Source: Paenibacillus_V sp046244365
GTDB lineage: Bacteria > Bacillota > Bacilli > Paenibacillales > NBRC-103111
Direction of reading: 5' to 3'
NCBI RefSeq assembly: GCF_046244365.1
Contig: NZ_CP176395.1
Coordinates: 1,302,001 to 1,366,000 of the forward strand
DNA length: 64,000 nt
In this document: one piece after another, positions 50,238 through 58,114 of the stretch
How the letters are laid out: the number at the start of each line of letters is the position of its first letter
Numbering within the stretch: position 1 is the first letter of the stretch
Program-made: the position numbers and the translations under genes
The notes under the pieces: generated by a model
The model's input: the letters and a program-made list of their open reading frames with translations, nothing else
What the model was told of the DNA's origin: nothing
The model's database searches: none

Positions 50238-52539
50238 AAGCGCACTGCTCCGAAAGCTCAAAATAGGTGCCGTTCTGGCGGTTATTGCGGTAGCGCTGTT
50301 CGGCGTGCGGATGCTGCTTGTCAGTCAGGCGAACATCGGCGTCTCCCAGGAAACGAGCGCGCAGCCGCTTCACGAAGCGGTGACGAACGACCGGCTTAAG
50401 CGGATGGAAGGCTCCGGGCTCGTCCGGGCAGCGGACAACGCGAACTTGTCGTTGTCGATTGATTTGAAGGACGGCAACATCGAAGTGCTCGACAAGGCGG
50501 GCGGTTTCGTTTGGCGAAGCAAGCCGGCCAAGGAGGAAGTGGACAAGGACGCCTCCAACAACTTATGGAAAAACAATCTGCAGTCGCCGCTCATCGTGGA
50601 ATACGTCAAAAGCTACACCGAAACCGTGCCGACGTTCGCGAACGCCTTCACCCCGAATACGAAAGTGACGGTTTACGAGATGACGAATGGCGCGAGAGCC
50701 TACTATGAGTTCGAAAGCATCGGAATCAAGATGGCCGTCGACTATTATCTGCACGACGATCACCTGGAGGTCGAGGTCCCCCATTACATGATCGAGGAGC
50801 CGGCGGACGTTTACGAGACCGACGAGCAGGGTGTGACGACGCTCGACAGCAGCAAACTCCGCAAGATCGTCGCTTACAACGTGCTGCCGTTCTTCGGCGC
50901 TGCGCAAGCCGGCTCGTCGCAGGGGTATTTGATGGTGCCGGACGGTCCGGGCGCGCTTATCCGTTTCGGGCAAAACAAAACCTATAACCTCAATTTTACG
51001 GGGACGGTTTACGGAAGCGATCTATCGTATGCCAATTCCTTCGATTCGTCCTTGTACGCCGGTTTGGAGGAGCCGCGCGCTTTCTACCCGGCGTTCGGGC
51101 TGAACCGCGGCGACCGGTCGATGCTTGCCGTCATCCATAGCGGGGAAAGCGGGGCGGATATCGTCGGAAGCCCGGCTGGGGTCAATACGAGCTTCTACAA
51201 CGCTTACGCGCATTTCAAATTCCGCGAAAAGTACAAGAAGTTAACCGACTTGACGGGGGCGGGCGTATTCCTGTACGCCGACTTTTCGGTCAACGTCACG
51301 CGCAACATCAAGTACTACTTGCTGCACGGGGAGAAATCGAATTACGCCGGGATGGCGGAAACGTACCGGAGCTACTTGATGAAGGAGAAGGGCCTTACGA
51401 AAAAGCCCGAGCGTGAAGACGGGCTGCCGCTTGAATTGCGCATCGTGGGCGGAGCGGAGAAGGACGGCTTCCTCGCTCCGGCATTCATTCCGATGACGAC
51501 CTTCGGGCAGGCGGGCGGGATGCTCGATTATTTTCGGCAGAACGGCATCCGCAGCATGAATGTGGTCTATGAAGGCTGGGCGGACGGAGGGACGTCGGTC
51601 CGCTATCCGAACCGGTTTCCGGCAGCGTCCCGGCTGGGCGGGACGAAGGGGCTCAAGCAATTCGTCGAGCAGGCCCGCAGCTTCGGCTATAAAGTGCTGC
51701 TGGAGGACGATCATATGCGGGCGCTTACGGGAAAAGGAGTTTCGGAGCGCAACGACGTCGTCCGCAACATTCAGAACGCGCCGCTCGACATCGGCGAGAA
51801 GGGCGGGCGGGAGCTGGTGCTGAACGCGAATGCGATCGCCAGATTTATGGAACGAAGTATGCCGGAGTACCTTGAGCTGCAAATAGACGGCATCCAGGAG
51901 CGAGGATTGGGCGTGCTGAATTCGGACTTTAACGCTTCGCTTCCGATGAACCGGGAACAGATCAAGCGGAAATATGAAGCGTACATCGCCGCGATGGCGA
52001 AGGAGCTCGGAGCCGTCAGGCTTTGGCGCGGGATGGCCTTTCAATTGACGGGCGGCGTATCCGTCGAGAACGTTGCCGGCGATTACAGCTTCTCGCCGAT
52101 TATCGACGAGGTCGTGCCTTTTTATCATATGGCGCTGCATGGGCTGGCGGATTACATCTCGGTTCCGTACAACCAGATGGACGAACCGGAGAAGGAGCTG
52201 CTCAAAGCGGTCGAGTACGGGGCGAACGTCGGCTTTGCCGTGACGGCGGAGAAGACGGAGCTGCTGAAGGATGCCAAGCAAAACCGGCTGTACAGCTCGG
52301 CTTTCGACATCTGGAAGGAAGATATCCTGAAGCTTTACGGGAAGGTGAATGCGGCTCTGGGCGGCGTATCCGGCTCGTTCATTACGGGACATGAGCAGAT
52401 CGGCCGCGACGTCTTCCGCACAACGTACGAGAACGGCACGGAGATCGTGTGCAATTATTCGGATTCGCCTTACGCGTATAGAGGGAAATCGGTTCCGGCA
52501 ATGGACTTTATTGCCGTCAAGGGAAGTGATGGGCCATGA
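50230..52539 (+). CDS. Membrane-anchored DUF5696 protein, possible glycoside hydrolase
   Basis: 769 aa with one N-terminal membrane helix (about 13-31, IGAVLAVIAVALFGVRMLLV) and no cleavage signal, so the rest lies outside. About 70-330 is beta-rich (VEVPHYMIEEPADVYETDEQ, GYLMVPDGPGALIRFG). About 370-690 looks like a (beta/alpha)8 barrel (SMNVVYEGWADGG, KVLLEDDHMRAL, GLGVLNSDFNASLPMNREQ, YHMALHGLADYISVPYNQMD), and a beta tail follows. I know this as DUF5696, without assigned activity. The sandwich-barrel-sandwich order resembles GH36/GH101-like enzymes, and the Asp in NSDFNAS is a candidate nucleophile; both points are inference. It overlaps its neighbours on both sides (8 and 4 bases). Confidence 0.85.
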   Translation: MSRSALLRKLKIGAVLAVIAVALFGVRMLLVSQANIGVSQETSAQPLHEAVTNDRLKRMEGSGLVRAADNANLSLSIDLKDGNIEVLDKAGGFVWRSKPAKEEVDKDASNNLWKNNLQSPLIVEYVKSYTETVPTFANAFTPNTKVTVYEMTNGARAYYEFESIGIKMAVDYYLHDDHLEVEVPHYMIEEPADVYETDEQGVTTLDSSKLRKIVAYNVLPFFGAAQAGSSQGYLMVPDGPGALIRFGQNKTYNLNFTGTVYGSDLSYANSFDSSLYAGLEEPRAFYPAFGLNRGDRSMLAVIHSGESGADIVGSPAGVNTSFYNAYAHFKFREKYKKLTDLTGAGVFLYADFSVNVTRNIKYYLLHGEKSNYAGMAETYRSYLMKEKGLTKKPEREDGLPLELRIVGGAEKDGFLAPAFIPMTTFGQAGGMLDYFRQNGIRSMNVVYEGWADGGTSVRYPNRFPAASRLGGTKGLKQFVEQARSFGYKVLLEDDHMRALTGKGVSERNDVVRNIQNAPLDIGEKGGRELVLNANAIARFMERSMPEYLELQIDGIQERGLGVLNSDFNASLPMNREQIKRKYEAYIAAMAKELGAVRLWRGMAFQLTGGVSVENVAGDYSFSPIIDEVVPFYHMALHGLADYISVPYNQMDEPEKELLKAVEYGANVGFAVTAEKTELLKDAKQNRLYSSAFDIWKEDILKLYGKVNAALGGVSGSFITGHEQIGRDVFRTTYENGTEIVCNYSDSPYAYRGKSVPAMDFIAVKGSDGP

Positions 52540-53438
52540 GTAGAATGAGGATTGAGAAGAAGCAGAAGCTGCAGGGCTTGTTGTTCATATCCCCCTGGAT
52601 AGCGGGCCTCCTGTTGTTTTGGGTATACCCGCTGGTTTATTCGTTCGTCATGAGCTTGAACAAAATTTCGATTCAGGCCGAAGATTTGATTTGGACGTTC
52701 GTCGGCTTTGCCAACTACATCCAAATCATGCTGAAGGATACCGGGTTTTGGGATCAGTGGATTCCATTTTTCCTGAAGTCGGTATTCATGATTCCGATCA
52801 TCATCCTGTTCTCGATCATCTCGGCGCTTTTTCTGAATCAGAAATTCCCGGGCAGAGGCTTCTTCAGAGCCGTCTTTTTCCTCCCGGTGCTCTTTACGAC
52901 CGGAGGCGTCATCATCAGTCTGCTCACGGCGAACACGGGCGGCGGCGTCGGCGCTGCCGGAACGACGAACACCCTTACGCTGGAATTTCTCCAGGATCAG
53001 AATTTGCGGGCGTTTATCCAGTCGAATTTCGACCCGAGGATCGCCGGCACCGTAACCGATATTCTGAATTCCTTCGTCATCATTCTTTGGTACTCCGGCG
53101 TGCAAACGGTGCTGCTTCTGGCGGGGCTGCAGAGCATCTCCCCGACCGTTTACGAAGCTGCGGCGATCGATGGAGCCAACGGGTGGGAAACGCTGTGGAA
53201 AATTACGCTGCCCGGCCTTATCCCTTTTATCCTCATCGTAGCGGTCTATTCCGTGGTCGATCAGTTTACGATGCCTTCGAACCCGATGATGGGGATGATT
53301 AACCGGAACATGTACGAAGGAACGAGAGGGATGGGATACGCTACGGCGATGGGGTGGATATACGTGGCGTTCATTATGGTCATTTTAGCGGCCGTCTTCC
53401 TCGTCTTCCGTAAAGCGTTCGTCCAAAAAGTGAGGTAG
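52536..53438 (+). CDS. Sugar ABC transporter permease, pair 2 subunit A (MalF type)
   Basis: 300-aa permease with six membrane segments. The opening is KLQGLLFISPWIAGLLLFWV and the ATPase-contact EAA loop is VYEAAAIDGANGWETLWKIT. ATG 52536 overlaps the DUF5696 stop (ATGA). It differs clearly from the pair 1 subunit, so this is a second channel, not a recent duplicate. It ends FRKAFVQKVR and is followed 13 bases later by its partner. No second ATPase is present. Confidence 0.94.
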   Translation: MSRMRIEKKQKLQGLLFISPWIAGLLLFWVYPLVYSFVMSLNKISIQAEDLIWTFVGFANYIQIMLKDTGFWDQWIPFFLKSVFMIPIIILFSIISALFLNQKFPGRGFFRAVFFLPVLFTTGGVIISLLTANTGGGVGAAGTTNTLTLEFLQDQNLRAFIQSNFDPRIAGTVTDILNSFVIILWYSGVQTVLLLAGLQSISPTVYEAAAIDGANGWETLWKITLPGLIPFILIVAVYSVVDQFTMPSNPMMGMINRNMYEGTRGMGYATAMGWIYVAFIMVILAAVFLVFRKAFVQKVR

Positions 53439-53450
53439 GGAGGGCTTGCT

Positions 53451-54443
53451 TTGAATGTACGGCAAAAAATACGGCACGGTATCGCGGGCATGGCTATGCA
53501 CAGGCAAACGGTCCGCTATAAAGCGAAAGCGTTCATCCTCGGCACGAACAAGGAAAAGCAGGGCGTCCTGAAATATTTGCTGATCTATTTCATTCTGATT
53601 AACCTGGCCCTAATCTATATCGCGCCGATGGTTTCGATGCTCAGCACGTCGTTCAAAACGTTCTCCGATCTGATCGACCCGACGACCCGATGGATTCCGA
53701 AAAGCTTGAACCTCATAAACTATAAATTCGCCTTCGACTCGCTCAAGATCGCCGTTACGTTTCATGACGATTTCAGCCTGTGGGATAACCTGCGGCGCTC
53801 CACCTTGTTCAATACGCTGACCATCGTCGTGTCTTCCGCCGCGCTGCAAGTATTTTCGTGCGCCGTCGCAGGCTATGCGTTCGGCAGGATGACGTTCCCC
53901 GGGCAGAAGCTGTGCTTCGTGCTGCTCATTCTGACGTTCGTCGTGCCGCCGCAAACGCTGATGATCCCGCTTATTTGGACTTACAAGTCGTACGGCTTGC
54001 TCGATTCGCCGTTCGCGTTTATCGGTCCGGCATTGTTCGGGCACGGCATCAAAGGCGCTTTGTTCGTGTTCATGTACATGCAATTTTTCAAAAAGTTTCC
54101 GAAGGAGCTGGAGGAAGCGGCCGTCATCGACGGCGTCGGGGTCGTCAAAATGTTTTGGAAGGTCATGCTCCCGCTCGCAAAACCGGCTATCATCGTCGTG
54201 TTTCTGTTCTCCATCGTCTTTCATTGGAACGAAAGCATGCTTACTTCCTATTTCTACGCCAAATTGCAGACGCTCCCGATCAAGCTCGGCGTCCTTCAGC
54301 CTGAAGGCGACCCGACCCAGTTGTACGTGCTGCCGGTGAAAATGGCGGCGGGAATGATCGAGCTCGCGCCTTTGCTGCTGCTGTACTTTTTTACGCAGCG
54401 CTGGTTTACGGAAAGCATCGAGCGAACGGGTCTGGTCGAATAG
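53451..54443 (+). CDS. Sugar ABC transporter permease, pair 2 subunit B (MalG type)
   Basis: 330 aa, a little long because of about 35 extra basic cytosolic residues at the N-terminus (NVRQKIRHGIAGMAMHRQTV). Six membrane segments follow, with the EAA loop LEEAAVIDGVGVVKMFWKVM. TTG 53451 is preceded by GGGAGGG. It makes the second channel with the previous gene and probably uses the same MsmX-type ATPase. No terminator is obvious after it, and the next genes may be read from the same transcript or from a promoter in 54444-54614. Confidence 0.93.
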   Translation: MNVRQKIRHGIAGMAMHRQTVRYKAKAFILGTNKEKQGVLKYLLIYFILINLALIYIAPMVSMLSTSFKTFSDLIDPTTRWIPKSLNLINYKFAFDSLKIAVTFHDDFSLWDNLRRSTLFNTLTIVVSSAALQVFSCAVAGYAFGRMTFPGQKLCFVLLILTFVVPPQTLMIPLIWTYKSYGLLDSPFAFIGPALFGHGIKGALFVFMYMQFFKKFPKELEEAAVIDGVGVVKMFWKVMLPLAKPAIIVVFLFSIVFHWNESMLTSYFYAKLQTLPIKLGVLQPEGDPTQLYVLPVKMAAGMIELAPLLLLYFFTQRWFTESIERTGLVE

Positions 54444-54614
54444 GCGGGAAGGCTTGGCGAGAGCAACCGAATCGGACGTACCGTTTGAGGGTTTGATTTA
54501 TATGGCGCGATTTAGCTGTTTTTGAGAATCATTCAACCGCCATGGAGAAGCTGTGCGGCCAAACGATAACCTATAATGGCCCTGAGACGAGGATCATGAG
54601 GAGGGATTTAAGCA

Positions 54615-55718
54615 ATGGGGAAAACGATTCGGATGGCTGTGGTCGGACTCGGCTTCGGCGCGGAATTTATTCCGATTTACCGGGATCACCCGCATGCGGA
54701 GATGGCTGCCGTCTGTCAGCGCAATGTACGCAAGCTGAACGAAATCGGCGATCATTTCGGCATTGCGAAGCGGTACGCGAGCTTCGACGAGCTGCTTGGC
54801 GACGACGAGATCGACGCGGTGCACATCAATACGCCGATCCCCGACCATGCGGCTCAGAGCATTGCGGCGTTGCAGGCGGGCAAGCATGTGGCGTGCACGG
54901 TGCCGATGGCGACGACGCTGGAGGAATGCCGGGCGATCGTCGCGGCACAGAAGGCGTCGGGCAAGACGTACATGATGATGGAAACGGCCGTATACACGCG
55001 GGAATTCCTCTATGTCCGGGAGCTGGCGGTAAGCGGGCGGCTCGGCAGAATCCAGTTTCTGCGCGGCTGCCACCAGCAAGAAATGGCCGGCTGGCCCGGG
55101 TACTGGGAAGGGCTGCCGCCGATGCATTACGCGACGCATGCCGTTTCGCCGCTGCTTGCGTTGGCCGGGAAGGAAGCCGGTCACGTCGCCTGCTTCGGCT
55201 CCGGCCGCATCGAAGAGCGGCTCGCATCCAAGTACGGCTCCCCGTTCGCCGTGGAGTCGGCGCTGTTCCGGCAGCGCGATTCGGAGCTCGCGATGGAGGT
55301 AACCCGCTCGCTGTTCGAGACGTCGCGCGAATACGTCGAAAGCTTCGACGTTTACGCCGACAAGATGAGCTTCGAATGGCAGCGGCTCGAAGCGGAATCG
55401 CCGATCGTCTTCGCCGGAGAAGAGGGGCGCCGGGTGAACGTGCCGGATTATGCGCACCTGCTGCCCGAGCCGATCCGGAAGTACACGACGGAGGGCGTTT
55501 ACGACGATGCCGGCAACGAGCACTTGTCGTTCAAGCAAGGCAGCGGCCACGGCGGCTCGCATCCGCATCTCGCCCATGAGTTCGTCATGAGCATCGTGGA
55601 GAAGCGCCGCCCGTTCCCGGACGCGCTCATGGCGGCGAACTGGACCTGCGCGGGCATCTGCGCGCATCAATCGGCCATGCGGGGCGGCGCAATCGTCGAC
55701 ATTCCCCGGTTTGACTAG
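54615..55718 (+). CDS. Gfo/Idh/MocA-family oxidoreductase lacking the EKP lysine
   Basis: 367-aa Rossmann-fold protein. The dinucleotide loop reads VVGLGFGAEFIPIYRDHPHA. Where most family members have an EKP active-site motif, this one reads ACTVPMATTLEEC, so the conserved lysine is absent. A histidine-rich segment MHYATHAVSPLLAL and FKQGSGHGGSHPHLAHEFV lie in the catalytic domain, the latter resembling a GGxHP/metal-type region. It may act on a glycoside by an oxidation-elimination mechanism or have a non-redox role. ATG 54615 follows GAGGAGGG. It is the first of three metabolic genes that follow the import block. Confidence 0.9.
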   Translation: MGKTIRMAVVGLGFGAEFIPIYRDHPHAEMAAVCQRNVRKLNEIGDHFGIAKRYASFDELLGDDEIDAVHINTPIPDHAAQSIAALQAGKHVACTVPMATTLEECRAIVAAQKASGKTYMMMETAVYTREFLYVRELAVSGRLGRIQFLRGCHQQEMAGWPGYWEGLPPMHYATHAVSPLLALAGKEAGHVACFGSGRIEERLASKYGSPFAVESALFRQRDSELAMEVTRSLFETSREYVESFDVYADKMSFEWQRLEAESPIVFAGEEGRRVNVPDYAHLLPEPIRKYTTEGVYDDAGNEHLSFKQGSGHGGSHPHLAHEFVMSIVEKRRPFPDALMAANWTCAGICAHQSAMRGGAIVDIPRFD

Positions 55719-55831
55719 GGCGGGAAGGCGTGCAAGGGGACAGCTTCATGGAGCCAAGTGCGAATCATCCGGCTGACGATACCCGTAATTGCGGTTGTTA
55801 AGAACGAGAAAGCGTAAGGAGGACGGCACTG

Positions 55832-56692
55832 ATGGAGCGAACGTTTGAAGACACATCGCTTTACGCGATTCACGCGGATGAGGGCATCCGCATTTGCCGC
55901 AGCGGTCAGGATCAGCCGATCGTGGCGCAGCAAGCGGCGGCGCACAAGCGCCCTTATATTCATCCGATCGTCGCCCCCGACGGCAGAGGGACGCTCACGG
56001 AAAATGCGCCTCCGCACCATCCGTGGCAGCACGGGCTGTACGTCGGGCTAAACCAGGTGAACGGGATCGGGTTTTGGGAGGAGGGGCTGCTCGGCAACCC
56101 GGCCGACGGGTCCTTTCATCCGAAGCCGCTGGCGATGCCTTGGACCCGAGGCAATCGGGCCGGGTGGCACGTAGAGACGGACTGGCACAGTCCGGAAGGC
56201 GATACGATGCTCACGGAACGGCAGGAGTGGTCGCTTGAAGATTGCGGCAGCCGTTACCACCTCGATCTGATGTGGACGCTGAGCGCTCGGGTTGATCTCG
56301 TCTTCGGGCAATATGCGTACGGCGGCCTGTTTCTGCGGATGCCGTACCTGCACGAAGCGGGAGGAGAGGCCGTCAACGACCGCGGGCAGGCCAATCAGGA
56401 TGCGGAAGCGCAGGCGGCCCGCTGGGTGGCGGTAAGCATGCCGATCGAGGGGCGAGAGGATTGGGCCGGCATCGCCATCATGGACGACCCCGGCAATCCG
56501 GAGCATCCGGTGCGCTGGCGGGTCGACGGGCAGCTCGGGATCGCTCCGAGCCGATGCATTGCCGGCGACTGGCGGCTGGCGAAGGGGCAATCCCAAACGT
56601 TCCGATACCGGTCGCTCGTTTATACGGGGCGGACGGATGCGGCGCTTGTTCAAGCAAGCTGGGATCAATTTGCAGGAGGGGATAGAGGATGA
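55832..56692 (+). CDS. DUF6807 (PmoA-like) family protein
   Basis: 286-aa soluble protein with the DUF6807 pattern: KRPYIHPIVAPDGRGTLTEN, PPHHPWQHGLYVGLNQVNGI (HHPWQHG is the diagnostic histidine cluster) and the middle segment QYAYGGLFLRMPYLHEAGGE. Database entries often call this family PmoA, but it has no relation to methane oxidation that I can support. It commonly accompanies Gfo/Idh/MocA enzymes in sugar loci. The fold is probably a beta-sandwich. ATG 55832 follows AAGGAGG. Its last four bases overlap the hydroxyacid dehydrogenase start (ATGA), so the two are coupled. Confidence 0.88.
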   Translation: MERTFEDTSLYAIHADEGIRICRSGQDQPIVAQQAAAHKRPYIHPIVAPDGRGTLTENAPPHHPWQHGLYVGLNQVNGIGFWEEGLLGNPADGSFHPKPLAMPWTRGNRAGWHVETDWHSPEGDTMLTERQEWSLEDCGSRYHLDLMWTLSARVDLVFGQYAYGGLFLRMPYLHEAGGEAVNDRGQANQDAEAQAARWVAVSMPIEGREDWAGIAIMDDPGNPEHPVRWRVDGQLGIAPSRCIAGDWRLAKGQSQTFRYRSLVYTGRTDAALVQASWDQFAGGDRG

Positions 56693-57699
56693 GAAGCGTC
56701 ATTATCGTAAACCCGCGGTTCGAGGCGGTTTGGCCTTATGCGGCGGATCATTTTCACACGCTGTGGAAAGCGCAGGGGCCGGTCGAATTTATTCGGCTGG
56801 AGCACGGCGACGGTCGGAAGCTTGGCGAAATCGTGGACGACTGTGCCGGCATCGGACGGCTCGTCACGATGAACGTGCCGTTTACGAGCGAATGCTTGAG
56901 CCGTTTTGCGGATTTGCGCGAAACGGTCCTGCATGGTCCTAGCTGCACGGCGGTCATCCGCGAGGAGCTTGAGTCGCGCGGGGTGCGCGTGTACGGGCAC
57001 CGCAGCGAAGGGTTCTGGGGGCAGTCCGTCTCCGAATTCGCGCTCGCCCTGACGCTGTGCGGGTTGCGCCGGATTCCCCAAACGCATCGGGCCATGATTG
57101 CCGGCCACGAGCCTTGGGCATATGTGCCCGAGGGCGGACTCGGCAAGCCGGGCGCGAGGGGCGAGCAGTTCGGCGACGATCCCGCGTTCGCTAACGGTAC
57201 CGTCGAAGGCAAGCGCGTCCGTATCGTCGGCGCGGGCAATATTGCGAGCCGCTACGCCAGCTTCGTCCGTTTACTCGGTGCGGACACGGCGGCTTGGGAT
57301 CCTTTCGCGAGCGAGCCGAGCTTTCACCGTGCGGGCTCGCGGAGGGAGCAGCATCTGGACCGGCTGGTTACGGATGCCGATATTTTTGCTCCGTTGATCC
57401 CGTTGACCGAGCAAACGAAAGGGCTTGTTACGGCGGATCATATCCGGGCCTTGCCGAAGGGCTGTTTGGTCGTGCTGGCGACCAGAGCGGGCATATGCGA
57501 TATGAACGCGCTGCGCGAGCGGGTGCTGAACGACGAGCTCAGCCTTGCCGCCGACGTCTTCGACGTCGAGCCGCTGCCGCTGAACGATCCGCTGCTCGGC
57601 CGGCACAACGTCGTTCACACGCCGCACAATGCCGGGCGCACGATCGATGCGAACCGCAGATGGGCGGAAGCGCTCGCCGAGCAGTTTGTCCCCGTCTAG
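56689..57699 (+). CDS. D-isomer-specific 2-hydroxyacid dehydrogenase family protein
   Basis: 336 aa with the two-domain D-hydroxyacid dehydrogenase plan. The NAD loop is RIVGAGNIASRYASFVRLLG (GAGNIA, the third glycine replaced by Ala). The catalytic segment with the usual Arg reads LVVLATRAGICDMNALRERV, the Glu region is FDVEPLPLNDPLLG and the catalytic His is in VVHTPHNAGRT. All three catalytic positions seem occupied. The N-terminal substrate domain is divergent. It overlaps the DUF6807 gene and ends the metabolic part of the locus. The substrate is probably a sugar-derived 2-keto acid such as lactate or glycerate, but this is inferred from the family only. Confidence 0.9.
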   Translation: MRSVIIVNPRFEAVWPYAADHFHTLWKAQGPVEFIRLEHGDGRKLGEIVDDCAGIGRLVTMNVPFTSECLSRFADLRETVLHGPSCTAVIREELESRGVRVYGHRSEGFWGQSVSEFALALTLCGLRRIPQTHRAMIAGHEPWAYVPEGGLGKPGARGEQFGDDPAFANGTVEGKRVRIVGAGNIASRYASFVRLLGADTAAWDPFASEPSFHRAGSRREQHLDRLVTDADIFAPLIPLTEQTKGLVTADHIRALPKGCLVVLATRAGICDMNALRERVLNDELSLAADVFDVEPLPLNDPLLGRHNVVHTPHNAGRTIDANRRWAEALAEQFVPV

Positions 57700-58114
57700 G
57701 AGGCCGTGCGAAACGATGCTGCGGTGATGTAGACGGAACGGCACTTCGCTAGCGGAACGTAGGTGCGCTAAGGTGGCGGATGGCGCGGAATCACTATTGC
57801 GGACGGAACGACGATACGCTAAATGTTAGTTTTGAGTGCGATTGCCCCGCATTTTGGCGCAAATAAGATACCGTCGTTCCGCAGCCGGTGCAGATTACCG
57901 ATGAAACGCACAAATAAAGGACTGACGTTCCTCGCGTATCTATTCGAGCTGCTAAACGGAATCTAGAGGAACGCAGGTACGCTAATCCGAGCTGATGAAG
58001 GAACTCTGACGGAACGTAGACGTTAATCCCAGTTGAACAGATCAGGTCCGTACAACGATATACATCCAAGAAACCGCATCCCAGTGCCATATAAAGGTGA
58101 CAGGAGGATGACTT
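57700..58114. other. Intergenic region filled by short repeats
   Basis: No gene seen. It holds the GGAACG-type repeats below and presumably a promoter for the secreted enzyme; AGGAGG (58102-58107) is its ribosome binding site. Confidence 0.6.
57733..58027. repeat. Irregular array of GGAACG...CGCTAA repeats
   Basis: Plus-orientation copies lie near 57733, 57752 (GCGGAACGTAGGTGCGCTAA), 57801 (GGACGGAACGACGATACGCT), 57966 (GAGGAACGCAGGTACGCTAA) and 58009 (GACGGAACGTAGACGTTAA). Inverse copies lie around 57868-57885 and 57923-57940. Units are 18-22 bases and spacing is irregular. Confidence 0.6.

Noticed and set aside
55832..56692. Methane monooxygenase subunit PmoA
   Set aside because: The label sometimes attached to this family is misleading: the protein is soluble, lacks membrane helices and has the DUF6807 histidine cluster.
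57733..58027. CRISPR array
   Set aside because: Units are short, spacing is irregular, orientation is mixed and no cas gene is nearby.
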